From assembly GCA_030686995.1 (NCBI GenBank), contig CM060688.1:202840718-202904717 (forward strand): a DNA stretch of 64,000 nucleotides, in the 5' to 3' direction. The position numbers and the translations under genes are program-made. The notes beneath the pieces were generated by a model. The model ran no database searches. It was given only the letters and a program-made list of their open reading frames with translations, and had not been told where the DNA came from. Of the stretch, positions 1 to 11,429 are shown in pieces; positions within the stretch are counted from its first letter, which is position 1; every line of letters begins with the position of its first letter. The DNA is from Artemisia argyi (taxonomy: Eukaryota > Streptophyta > Magnoliopsida > Asterales > Asteraceae).

Positions 1-691
1 GCACGAACCATCACTCACCAATCGCTGCACATGGATGGCGCGCAAGGTCTGCTTTGATAATATACTTTTACTAAGGTTGCGTTTGGTTTGTAGATGGGTT
101 TCGGATTCGGATTCGGATTTGGATGAAGATTTGAATTTAAATTTGGATTTGTATTTGATATAAGAGAGAGAAAATATATTATAAAATAGTCAATTAATTA
201 TTTTTAAAAATTATATAAATAAATATATAAAGTGGGGTCCACTCATATTGGAAAGGACAAAACAAAAATATTAAATCATACGTATATTTTTATTACACCT
301 ATCAATATGTATAGAAATGAGATTACAGTTTAATTTCCAAGTTGTGGGCCACCATGTCAAACAAACACACAAATCTTTATTTCTATCATTCAATTCCTAT
401 GATACCCTCCAACGAAACGGACCCTAAATCTATTTTCAAAATATACGGTTATAGTTTAGTTCCATAATTTTCTCTAAAATTATAGTCTTAATATGAATGT
501 TAATTTATTTAAAAAGTTTTGTTGTGTTTTGTAACACGTATGCAAGACCAAATAATTGTGTGAAAGCAAATACTTGTATGAAATTCGATACCTATTTTGA
601 ATTTGTGTAACTATACTTACCTCGGTACTCAAAGCAACAGAGATTGTAGTACTTTAGTTATGATGATTGTAGAGTGACTTTGAGTTTTAAG
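1..691. repeat. 3.4 kb tandem unit, copy 0 (left part)
   Basis: This segment matches 43325-44011 and 46744-47447 almost base for base, so it is the left part of a further copy of the ~3.4 kb tandem unit. The unit continues at 23512 after a large insertion. No gene is visible. It contains a MITE-like segment and a short TTCGGA microsatellite (about 103-120). Relative to copies 1 and 2, the ~430 bp equivalent to 44012-44440 is missing at the break. Confidence 0.85.
72..427. mobile_element. MITE-like element in tandem unit copy 0
   Basis: A ~356 bp AT-rich segment bounded by imperfect terminal inverted repeats: 'taaggttgcgttt' on the left, and 'aaacggaccctaaa' on the right, which reads tttagggtccgttt on the other strand. 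Short noncoding elements with GTTTGG/CCAAAC-type ends are common in plants. No convincing target duplication is seen and the superfamily is not assigned. The same segment occurs at 43396 and 46814, so it predates the array duplication. Confidence 0.45.
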
Positions 692-757
692 AACGGTGGC
701 TGTGGCAGCGGCATCACCAAACGGCATGGCCATACCGCCGGTAAACACCGCCGCCTC
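692..757. other. Left arm of an interrupted fold-back segment
   Basis: GC-rich sequence unlike anything in the intact tandem units. It contains 'ggcatggccataccgcc', whose reverse complement closely matches 'ggcggtatggccaatggc' at about 23303. The two halves would form one fold-back sequence if the DNA from 758 to 23294 were removed. This suggests a small element that was later split by a large insertion. Its superfamily is unknown. Confidence 0.4.
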
Positions 758-2797
758 TGATTGAGGCAAAAGCAGTCAACTAAAGTCAACCACGGATGTG
801 GTCAAGATAGTCAAACTCCTTAGGCTCAATGCTTCATGGAATATAGAGTTTCCCCAGGTCGTTATGTCCCGACGAGGTGTGATGGTTATCAAACGGATCT
901 GTGATCGGGTGAATTTGGACAAGAAAGGGTTTGTGATTGATTTGAACTAAGGAATCTACAAGGAAATATCTTAAATAAGCTATTATAACAAGACTGTAAA
1001 AGTAGAAAAACCAGAAACGTTTAAAACCTAAAACGCATACGTTTACATTTAAATTAACGTAAACGTACAAAATAAAACGCGAGTTGTGAAATAAAATACT
1101 TACAAAGATGAAAATCACATTTTTACAATCCTAATAATAAAAGAAAATTTCTAGAAAATTAAAATTAATTTTTACACTATTTAATTATTTATTATTAATT
1201 AATTACTATTTTCTAATTACTTATTAATTATTTAAATTAACCTAAATTATAACTAATTATGAAATTACACTAAAAATATGAAAAATAAATTTGGAAAAAT
1301 CTAAAATATTATAAAACTAATTTTCGAACTTAAAATATATTTTTCCTACTTTTTTAATAATTACTGTTAATTAAAAACTAATTATTAATTAATTTAAAAC
1401 ATTTTAAATTAGGAAAAATAGAAAATGAACAGTAAAAATTATAAGAAAATTCCTAAAATTATTTTACAACTTATAAAAGCTAGGAAAAATATAAAAACTA
1501 GGGTTTACTTTATAAAAACTAATTTTGCTATTTAAAACTTAAATATTAATTAATTACTAATAAAACTAATATTAAATCTAATAAATACCAAATGATAATA
1601 TAAAAACCTAATAAAATTACTACAAATACTTTAAGGTAAAAGGTAATTAATAAAAATATAAAAATACATGGTGCTTAACAAAAATCTAAAAAGGAAAATT
1701 AAAAAGATAAATAAAATTAAATAGAAACTATCACTTATAATTAATATTTGATTTTCTTGATTTTTCTTTTATAAGACTATTTTAAAACTAAAAACAAACA
1801 ACTTTTGCAAAAACAACTTTTTTATAAAATAAAAATAATCCAGATCAAGCTTAAAAGCTTATGCGGTTGACTATCTTTGACCAAATGAGGAAATAAGCTC
1901 AAACTAGCTTGTGTGGGGTCCACTAGGGTGAATTCTGGTTTAACTGAGTTGAATGGACTTGTAGAAGCTAGAAGCAACAAAATAATCACCCTGATAAGCT
2001 AAATAACACAAAAAATAAGCACTTGAAGTGCTTATTTAAACTGAGGAAGGGGACAAGGTTTGAGGGCAATTCCATGTAGGGGCAAGGGCACCTAAGGGTT
2101 CAAGGAAGCTGGAACTAGCAAGAGTGCCAAGGGGGGAGTCCAAGGAACCTAAGGGGGGGGGGGCCTGTGGGACCACTGGGGTGGGCTGCAGCCACCACTA
2201 AAGGTGGTGGTGGTGTGGAGGTCTGCTGATGCAGGGGAGACTACTCCCCCTGCAGGTAACTTTGGAGCAATGGTGGGGCCCAAATAAAAATCCTAAAAAT
2301 GAGATAAGAGTAGGAAAATGAAGATGAGCTGGGGGACTTTGCACCCAACAAGTTTCAGAGCATGGATCTTCTCACAAAATTCTAATTAATTCCCACAAAA
2401 AGTGGGAATTTCTGCTAATGGGAAATTTTGACTTTTTATATTATCATGAAAAGTTGACTAAGTTGAGGTTTGATCCTTTCTAATCTACCTAATTTGTTGT
2501 ATTAAGCTACCAAATGATGGAATTAACTTGTCCTAACAACTAGTAAGATGAAATGCATGATTATGATACAAGAACATCTAACAGTTACTTAAATGGAGAA
2601 ATTTAAAGATACATTTGACTTTTTTAATGAAAGACCATTGATTTTTATTGCTGAAGTGAGTTACTAGAGCCTAAGGAAACATGTTACAACCATATATTTC
2701 AACAAAAACAACCATAAAGCTTCCTGAATCAGTTAATCCAAACAGACCCTTAACAAGTGGTTTACACTAACTTATGTAAGATTAGAACTTGAAATGC
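758..2797. mobile_element. Unclassified noncoding element, left part
   Basis: About 2 kb without credible coding potential. It is very AT-rich from 1100 to 1850, with a G-rich patch at about 2090-2290 that includes a run of 11-12 G near 2151. Together with 21598-23294 it formed one continuous sequence before the composite element inserted with TSD aatgc. It starts TGATTGAG and the right part ends CACTCATCA, as an LTR in reverse orientation might. This is suggestive only. Confidence 0.35.
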
Positions 2798-3803
2798 TGA
2801 TGAGGCGAAAAATGAACCACTTTTAGGGGGTCATTTAAGCCCGGGCTTGAATTTATTTGATCAAATATTGCCCTAAATCGTTCCTTTTGTGATTTTAGGT
2901 ATTTTGGGAGTGAAATCTGGAAAAGGAAGCAATCAGACGTTTTTGGAGCATAAAGTGAAGAAAACGCCAAAGTCTTAATTTTCCTTGCTGGGAACAGTAG
3001 GGGACGGCGTCAAGAGCAACACCCTGACGGCGTCAAGAGTAAATTGCATGACGACCCAGTGCAAACATGAAGGCGTCACAAATAGAGCGTCAAGAGTAAA
3101 ACACGTGATGGCCTAGAAGACCCTAACACATGACGGCGTCAGATGAAAATCAAGGCAGTCCGAGAAATATTTTGGCGGCGAGATGATGGCGTCACCTATT
3201 TGGTCTTGACGCCGTCAGCCTAATTTCCTATATATAGTTTTCTAATTTTCATTCAAAAAAGGAGAAGTTTTGGAGAAACCCTAAGGCCGAACCTATTACG
3301 AAATTTATGGGTTTTTCAAGGGTTTTCAGCCCTTGAACCCTTTCATGTGTATTTGAGATAAGTGTTCTTCTATTTCAATCAATATGTCTATGTGTTGGTT
3401 GTCTATATCTTGTGCTTGTCTTAATTCCACCATGCTAGACTAGATCTATCTTGTGTTTGCTTAGATCTAATGAAACCTAGATGTTAATTATGTGTTGATT
3501 ACTTGTTTATGGTTGTATTGGATGAATGATTTCGATGTTAGGCTTAAGAAAACTGGCAGATCTCCAAATGGTAACATGCTTGAACGTCTTAGGAAACATG
3601 AACTGACGTGCACTAGGTTTTATTGGTTGTATTTAATGCATGAGTAAATTCTAATGATCCTATGTTAGGAGCTTATTAGCCGGCTCGACATAGGAGTGAA
3701 GTAGGCACTCATAGGATTGGGGAATTAAGTGCGCCACCCCATGAATGGTATTAAGGAATACAATCCATCATCCACGCAACTATAACAAGTAATTAACATG
3801 TAA
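2798..3803 (+). repeat. LTR1 of composite (truncated at 3' side)
   Basis: Starts TGATGAGGCG and follows LTR4 (20183-21592) closely for ~1 kb, at roughly 3% difference by eye. It then jumps at about 3803 into sequence equivalent to 17850, the region upstream of the 3' LTR. The last ~400 bp of the LTR, the primer site and gag are thus deleted here. The junction shows only a short shared A-rich stretch, consistent with illegitimate recombination. Confidence 0.75.
3000..3236 (+). promoter_or_regulatory. LTR1 U3 promoter: TGACGGCGTCA cluster plus TATA
   Basis: Repeated near-palindromes TGACGGCGTCA or its reverse complement TGACGCCGTCA occur here together with degenerate copies such as GATGGCGTCA. 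The last one ends ~17 bp before TATATATA (3229-3236). TGACG is the core of plant TGA/bZIP (as-1-type) sites. The layout looks like an enhancer followed by a core promoter. Factor binding is inferred, not shown. Confidence 0.5.
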
Positions 3804-6150
3804 ACTAAAAAGTGGAAATACTTTACTTTGTTGTTTTGGCCTAGTCTTAACTCCACCTAAAAGTATTTTTGCAAAAGATAAGTGTAAGGGGAAACCCCAA
3901 ATATGTTTTTAAGAAACAAACCGATCATAATTCTCCACAATATTAAGTGAACATGTATATTTTTATTTGTTAGAGTCAAATGCTTGTATCGAGTCATAAT
4001 GAAGTTTTGCAGGATTTTCCAGGAAGTAGGACCAAGTTTTTCCATAAATTTTCCGGAAACTTAACACAAGAATTTCTGCAGGCCACTTCTGACGGTGTCA
4101 CGAGATTACACTTGACGGCGTCAAGTGTAAAAATCTGGAAATTTTACCAGTTTTGTTTTTCTAACGGAGTCTTAAAGTTTTTGTTGAATTATTAAGTTTT
4201 ATAATCTCTAGGAAATCTGCAAACTTCATTCCACAAGCATTATATCTTACTTTGTTTTCTAGGATTTAGGAACTTATATAGATTTCCGTCGATTTTATGC
4301 GAGGTTGCTTTGTTTGTTTTCTCAGGATTTACAGGTTATGTATGACAAGAAGATGATTTATATTCTGGAAGGGAAGCTTTGATTGTTCATTTTCTTGGAG
4401 GAAGATTTAACCTGGCCACCTTATTATCCATACCGAGCGAATCAGGGGAGTATTTGATTTCATTTGTTTTACTTATTTAACTTTTACATTCTTTACTTGA
4501 ACATTGGGGACAATGTTCATCTTAAGTTTAAGGAGAGGGTAAAATGATGATACCTTACAAATACACTTTCGCTTGAGTTTTTTTGTTTAATAGTAGATGT
4601 GTAATAAAACTATGAGAAATACTTGTTAGTGCAATTTTAGCGCCAAATTTAAAATTTTTTACAACATTTAGGAGTGAAACTTTAGCCATAGCAAGCGTCT
4701 CATGGATAGGAGATTGTATGACTAGCACAAAACCGTACTATTCAGAAAAATTTTCCACCCAAATATGTGAGGTTCGCCTTTAGATTTGATAGGAAAAGCA
4801 TTTACTATTAGTGCTTATGAGTGTACCGTTAGCATTTAGATTCTAGAACTTGCGTTAGTGATGCATACCAAGACCGCTAGTTAGACTACATTCATGTGGT
4901 AGGATTTACTACATGATAAGAGGCATTAGGATCACCCTTGTGTTAAACCCGTATCATAATTACTTGACCATTTAAGTCATTTTACTTGGCTAGTTAATTC
5001 AACTAATTTTTCCCACACCCTTAGCGTTGTACTCATTTTTAGTACACGAAACCCCTAGTACACCCCTCCGAGCCTATCTTTTCGTTTCTAACTTTAAGCA
5101 TTTTACTTAAAGGAAGAATTTGTTACACCCTACTTAAATGTACACCCAAATCGCCTTAGCCTTCCATGTATGCACTCATCTTTAGTGCATTATTGTTATT
5201 TGTTAAACCCTATGTTAACTATCTAATTGATTACATGGTTGCTAAGTCGAGTCATATCCTTGTACATCTTGTTTTGGGACGATTGGGACTCATGGGTAAA
5301 GTACTTATTTTATGGAGTAATGGGGAAGAACATCATTTATTACCCCCATATGTACGTTAATCTTAAAAGTACTCCAAGTGTTTTGATTTTCTTAATTCGA
5401 GTCATTAGATTAGTTTATTGTAAAGTATGTAAAAATTCAAGTGTAAGGGGAATTTTCATTCCCTATGATGTATTATTTTGGATGGTAGGGTAAGAGTGTA
5501 TGCAAAAAAAAATAAAAAATAAATAAAAAATAAATAAATAAATATATAAATAAATAAATAAATAAATAAAAAATAGAAAAAAGAAAAAAAGAGAAAAAAC
5601 ATACGGACTACCATCCCGTTTCATTCTATGTTCATTTTATGTTTTCTTGTTATTTTTCATTTATTAGCTTAAGTCGAGTCTAGTCTTGGCTTAGCAACGC
5701 CATATTGTACATGTAATTAACCAAGATTGTTAGCTCGCCACCGGTAAAGACTGCCTATATCCAACAAAACAGTGTATTTCATTTCCCTACACCTAACGTT
5801 ACAACCCTTTAAAAGACGTCTTTGATAGTTTATCCTAGGTGCTTATGCCATGTGGTGGAAATTTGATCCTTTCCCAAGCCTATGGTAATCTATTTTGCTA
5901 TGACAGGTAGTGAGAGATATCTTCCGTTTCTATATTGTAATTTGTACTTTATTACACCCGAGAGATGTGAGTATCTAAACACTATTTGTGAGGTGCTAGC
6001 GTATGACCTCCATGCTTGTCTATTGGTCTTTAGTGCAACGATTATTTGTTGTAATTACTTTTATAATAGTGTTAAATGACCCCTAACTTGTATTTTGATT
6101 AGAATAAAAGCGCATTTGCTTGAGGACAAGCAAATCTCAAGCGTAAGGGT
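3804..6150 (+). mobile_element. 3' noncoding region of Athila-like element, copy 1
   Basis: Matches 17850-20182 throughout, so it is the part between gag-protease and a 3' LTR. It has no credible ORF: all frames are short and not conserved between the two copies. Near 4089-4126 it carries two more TGACGG-type motifs. A variable A/AAAT-rich tract lies at about 5507-5600, where the other copy has a long A run. It ends in a conserved hairpin and a weak purine tract before LTR2. Confidence 0.7.
6114..6135 (+). other. Hairpin upstream of LTR2
   Basis: ATTTGCTTG-AGGA-CAAGCAAAT, a perfect 9 bp stem with a 4 nt loop, 15 bp before LTR2. The identical hairpin precedes LTR4. A GCTTGAGGACAAGC sequence near the polypurine tract is, as I recall, common in plant Athila/Tat-type elements. 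Confidence 0.6.
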
Positions 6151-6896
6151 ATATGATGAGGCAAAAAATGATCCGTTTTTAGGGGTTCATTTAAGCCCGG
6201 AATTGAATTTATTTGATCAAATATTGCCCTAAATCGTTCCTTTTGTGATTTTAGGTACTTTGGGAGTGAAATCTGGAAAAGGAAGCAATTCGGACATTTT
6301 TGGAGCATAAAAGTGAAGAAAACGCCAAAGACTTAATTTTCCAAGCTGAGAACAGTGTATGACGGCGTCAAGAAGACATTCCTGATGGCGTCAGGAGTAA
6401 AATCCATGACGACCCAGTACAAACATGAAGGTGTCACAAGAAGAGCGTCAAGAGTTAATTGTGTGACGGCCTGCAAAAAGGGACTACATGACGGCGTCAG
6501 ATGTAGATCAAGGCAGTCCGAGGATTTATTGGGCGGCGTGATGACGGCGTCAGACATTTGTTCCTGACGCCGTCACCTCCTAATATCTATATATAGTTTT
6601 CTAATTTTCATTCATTAAGGAGGAACTTGTGTGGAGAAACCCTAGGGCCGAACCTTGTACGAATTTTACAGCTTTTCAAGGGTTTTCAACCCTTGAATCC
6701 TTACATGTGCTATTGAGATAAGTCTTCTCTTAATTCAATCAATATGTCTATGTGTTGGTTGTCTATATCTTGTGCTTGTCTGGATTTCAACATGCTAGGC
6801 TAGATCTATCTTGTGTTTGCTTTGATCTAATGAAACCTAGATGTTGATTATGTGTTGATTACTTGTTTATGGTTGTATTGGATGAATGATTTCAAT
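6151..6896 (+). repeat. LTR2 of composite (truncated at 3' side)
   Basis: Starts TGATGAGGCA and follows the same LTR family for ~746 bp, including the TGACGGCGTCA cluster and TATATATA at 6588-6595. It then switches abruptly at about 6897 to copia gag sequence. The second half of the LTR is missing. Confidence 0.75.
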
Positions 6897-7424
6897 GTTA
6901 ATTTTAGAAACTATTATGAAAGGGGATTTGGGGATATTGGTCCAAAGGTCTGCTATGTATGTTACAGTCCTTATCATTTGATTAAAGATTGTGATTATCA
7001 TTCAGACTATTTAAGCAAATATCCAAAGACCAGAACTGCACAACCAAGTTATAGGGAGAATAAGCCAAGAGATAACAAACCAGTTTGGAATTACACAAAT
7101 AGGGTTAACCATAGTAACTTCTCAAAAAACTATAGGAACCCTCATCAGAAAAGGCCATACTCCAAACCATCAGTACCTTCACAAAGTACTGATAGAAAGT
7201 TCCCTAATGTTTCTAGCAAACACACAAGTGTAAGACCTAGGAGTTACAATCATTACAACCCTAGAAAGACTTACAACACAAGAAAAGATGCTAGGACACA
7301 GAACCCAAATCCTAAAGTCACAACAAAATGGGTTAAGAAAGAAAGTACTGCTGAGGTAGAACCAGTACTTTCAGAGGTTAAGGGTGAAAAAGGGAAAATT
7401 GATCATGAAAAACAAACTATTTAG
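6852..7424 (+). pseudogene. Copia gag C-terminal fragment fused to LTR2
   Basis: The first ~15 codons lie in LTR2, and from about 6897 the frame is copia gag. A CCHC knuckle, CYVCYSPYHLIKDC (CX2CX4HX4C), binds nucleic acid in the family. It is followed by a basic, Asn/Pro/Arg-rich tail typical of nucleocapsid regions. The major capsid part is missing. The frame ends at a TAG before the protease region. The ATG at 6852 belongs to the LTR and is accidental. It is a fragment, not a functional Gag. Confidence 0.7.
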
Positions 7425-7560
7425 GAAACAAAAACCTTAATTCTTGATCATGCTTTCAAAGACAGTGGTGATTACATACTCAAAAACTTTGAGTATGTCA
7501 CTCCACAAGGGGAACACAAGTCAGTAATGGCTTGGGTTCCTAAAAATAACCAACCTTTTC

Positions 7561-10500
7561 ATGTTAATGCAGGGCAACCCAGATGAGGAGCTTAAAGATC
7601 ATCTTATTGTAGATAGTGGTTGCTCTGGCAGTATGACAGGAGAAAAGGAGCTCTTGTCAGATTTTAAAGCTTATTATGGAGGAAAAGTTGCATTTGGGAA
7701 TGATCCTGATGGAGGAAGAATTACTGGCAAAGGAACAATCAAGGCAGGAAACATTGATTTTGAAGATGTTAGATATGTGAAGGAGCTAAAATTCAATCTT
7801 TTGTCAGTCTCTCAGATTTGTGAATAGAAGTACCCTGTGTTATTCTTTGACACAGAATGTCTTATACTTTCTCCTGATTTCAAGTTAGAAGACAGAAATT
7901 TGGTGTTACTAAGAGCACCAAGAACTAATGATGTGTACAGCATAGATTTGAAGAATGTAAATTCTGCTGAAAAAGCAACATGTTTGATTGCAAGAGCATC
8001 TATGGAGGAAGCACATCAATGGCACAGAAGATTGGGACATGTTAATTTCAAGAATATCAATAAGCTGGTCAGAGGAAATTTAGTTAGAGGTTTACCTTCT
8101 AAAACATTCAAGAATGATCACACATGTCTTGCTTGTAAGAAGGGTAAACAGCACAAGGCCTCTTGTAAGAAGATTGATGAGAAGACTATTAGAGAGCCTT
8201 TGGAATTGCTACACATGGACTTGTTTGGACCTGCTTCAGTTGTCAGTCTGAACAAGAAGAAGTACTGTTTGGTTGTAACAGATTACTGCAGTAGATTCAG
8301 CTGGGTCTTTTTCTTATGTTTTAAAGATGAAACTTTTGATGCTATTTATGACCTAATTATAGCATTAGAAAATCAGTTAAGGCTCAAGGTTAGAGGCATT
8401 AGATGTGATAATGGGACTGAGTTCAAGAATCAGCTTATGGATGAATTTTGTGCCAAGAAAGGAATTAAAAGAGAATTCAGTATTGCTAGAACTCCTCAAC
8501 AAAATGGAGTTGCAGAAAGAAAGAATAGAACTCTTATAGAAGCAGCAAGGACTATGCTTGCAGACTCTCAACTACCTGTTCCATTCTGGGCTGAAGCTGT
8601 AAGTGCTGCTTGCTATATATTGAATAGAGTATCAGTGACTAAACCTTAAATGAAGACACCTTATGAGTTACTCATGGGAAAGAAGCCAAGCATCAAGTTT
8701 ATGAAACCTTTTGGATGTCCCCTAACCATCTTAAATACTGCTGATAATTTGGGAAAATTTGATGGGAATTCAGATGAAGGATATTTATTGGGATATTGTA
8801 CAAATAGCAAAGGATTCCGAGTGTACAATAGGGCTACCAAGAAGGTTCAAGAATGTCTTCATGTTGATTTTTTGGAAGAACAAGAGAATTCTAAAGGTAA
8901 AGGTCTTGATTGGATGTTTGATCTTGATTTAATGTCTTCATCAATGAATTATGTACCTGTAAGGGAAGAAAATCAAGTTGCTCCCATTGAAGAAGAAGCA
9001 CAGTACATTGTTCATGATGTTAATTTAAGATCTGAAGATGAGCCAAAAGATAATGCCAATGATGAGAAGAAAGATACTTCTCAACCTAACAGTACTGTTG
9101 ATCCTCAAAGTACTGTTCCACCACAAATACCAGTATTTGCAGAAGATCAAGCTATTCAAGAAGAACTCTCTAGGATACTTTTTCAAGAAACAATGGCTAA
9201 GTTGTATGATGATGAACAAAGGAGAGCTTATGAAGCAGAAAAGAAGAAGGCAAAAGAAACAGCCAGTACTTTAACCCAAAGTACTGTCAACCCTTTTCAA
9301 AGTACTTTTCAGTGATTGAATACTTCAAATTGGATAAATACTGATGCTGTTCATGATCCTAATATGCCTGACTTAGAAGATACTGCTGATCCAAACACCA
9401 TTAATTTAGAAGATACTGATGATGAATTGGATCAAGAAGGCATTTTCTCAGATTCTAATGAAGATCCAGATATCACTAATTTGGAAGATAATCTTGAAGT
9501 TCCACCAACTCCAACTCTCAGAATTCATAAAACTCATCCTGCTACCAATATTATTGGACCCTCATCATCAGGGGTGCTCACAAGGACTAAGGCTCAGAAT
9601 ATGTCTCAACAACATACTTCTTTACTTAGTTTTATCTACAAGCAAAACAGGGTGAATCACAAGGATCAGAAGTTGTGTTTATTTGCTTGTTTTCTATCTC
9701 AGGAAGAGCCCAAGAATATCAAACAAGCACTAGCCAAAGAAAGCTGGGTGGAAGCTATGCAAGAAGAATTTCTACATTTTAAACTTCAAGAAGTTTGGGT
9801 ATTATGTGATCTACCTGATGGAAAGAAACTTATTGGAACTAAATGGGTTTTCAGAGTAAAAAGAGATGAAAGAGGAAATGTGATTAAGAACAAGGCAAGG
9901 TTAGTGGCTCATGGATATAGACAAGAAGAAGGAGTAGACTATGATGAAGTTTTTGCTCCTGTGGCAAGACTTGAAGCCATTAGGCTATTTTTGGCTTTTG
10001 CATCTTATATGGGATTCCCTGTATATCAGATGGATGTTTAAAGTGCTTTTCTATATCGCAAAATCACAGAAGAAGTTTATGTCAAACAGCCTCTTGGTTT
10101 TGAAGATCCTGCACATCCAAACAAAGTTTACAAGGTAATAAAAGCTCTTTATGGTCTTCATCAAGCTCCAAGGGCTTGGTGTGAAAGGCTTTCCAACTTT
10201 CTATTACAACATGGTTATAGAAGAGGAGCTATTGACAAAACTTTGTTTATAAAGAGAGATAAGAAGGATATTATGCTTGTTCAAGTATATGTAGATGATA
10301 TTATTTTTGGTGCAACCAAGCAATCTATGGTGAAGGAATTTGAAGATCTTATGCAGAAAGAATTTCAGATGAGTTCCATGGGAGAATTAACATTTTTATT
10401 AGGCCTTCAAGTACAACAGTCAAGCAGTGGGATTTATATTTGTCAAGATAAGTATGTTGCAGATATTCTTAAGAGATTCACTTTTACAACTGTTAGGCCT

Positions 10501-11222
10501 ACATCTACACCAGTGGATACTAACAAACCTTTGGGAAAAGATGAAGATGGATGTTGATGTCACATTATACAGGTCTTTGATTGGATGTCTTATGTATTTA
10601 ACTGCATCAAGACCTAATATTACTTTTGCTGTGAGCTTATGTGCAAGACATCAGGTTAATCCAAAAGTATCTCATTTGAATGCTGTCAAGAGGATTTTCA
10701 GGTATCTTAGGCAACAACCTAAGCTAGGCTTATGGTATCCTAGAGATTCACCTTTCCATCTCCATGCCTTCTCAGATAGTGATTATGCTGGAGATAATTA
10801 TGACAGAAGGTCCACAATTGGAGGATGCCAGTACCTTGGAAGCGGATTAGTGTCATGGTAATGTAAGAAGCAAACAATTGCAGCAACTTCTTCTACAGAA
10901 GCAGAGTATGTAGCTGCTGCAAGTTGTTGTGCACAAGTACTTTGGTTGCAGAATCAACTTTTGGATTACGGGTTCAATTTCAAGAATACTCCCATCAACA
11001 TTGATAATGAGAGTACCATCTGCATTGTTAAGAATCCAGTCTATCATTCCAAAACCAAACACATTCAGATTAGACATCACTTCATAAGAGATTGCTATGA
11101 ATAAAGGCTTATTAATGTGGTTAAAGTTCATACTGATGATAATGTAGCAGATCTACTCACAAAAGGCTTTGATGTTTCAAGATTTACTTTCTTAGTTGTG
11201 AGTATTGGCATGATTAATATGT
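7561..11222 (+). pseudogene. SIRE-type copia pol (protease, integrase, RT, RNase H), broken
   Basis: One frame runs from 7561 to about 10548, interrupted by in-frame stops ending at 7827, 8649, 9315 and 10041. A frameshift near 10548 and stops ending at 10861 and about 11104 follow. In order: protease with DSG (IVDSGCSGS); the integrase zinc finger (HRRLGH ... CLACKKGKQHKASC); the integrase core (LLHMDLFGP, IRCDNGTEF, NGVAERKNRTLIE); reverse transcriptase with VYVDDIIFG; and RNase H with SDSDYAGD and STEAEYVA. Order INT-RT-RH defines Ty1/copia. Four breaks look like C-to-T changes in Gln or Arg codons, typical of decay of methylated elements. It cannot encode a full polyprotein. Confidence 0.85.
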
Positions 11223-11230
11223 AAGCTATC

Positions 11231-11281
11231 TTTGAGGGGAGGCATAAGTAGTTATTAGTTAGTCATTATTTGAGGGGAGGC
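11231..11281 (+). other. Duplicated polypurine tract-like sequence
   Basis: The 13-mer tttgaggggaggc occurs twice, at 11231-11243 and 11269-11281, just after the RNase H coding end. It resembles copia polypurine tracts (TTTGGGGGAGG-type), yet no LTR follows directly. It could be a central or relict plus-strand primer site. Confidence 0.4.
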
Positions 11282-11429
11282 TACATGTATCATTCCAAAG
11301 TAAGAATTTTATTCCTGATTCAGAAGTACAACCACAATCTAACTCTCGAGTACAAGACACAGACACCACAAACACAACACACACAACAAAAACACAGGAC
11401 TCCATCAACCTTCTATCAAGCTCCACACC

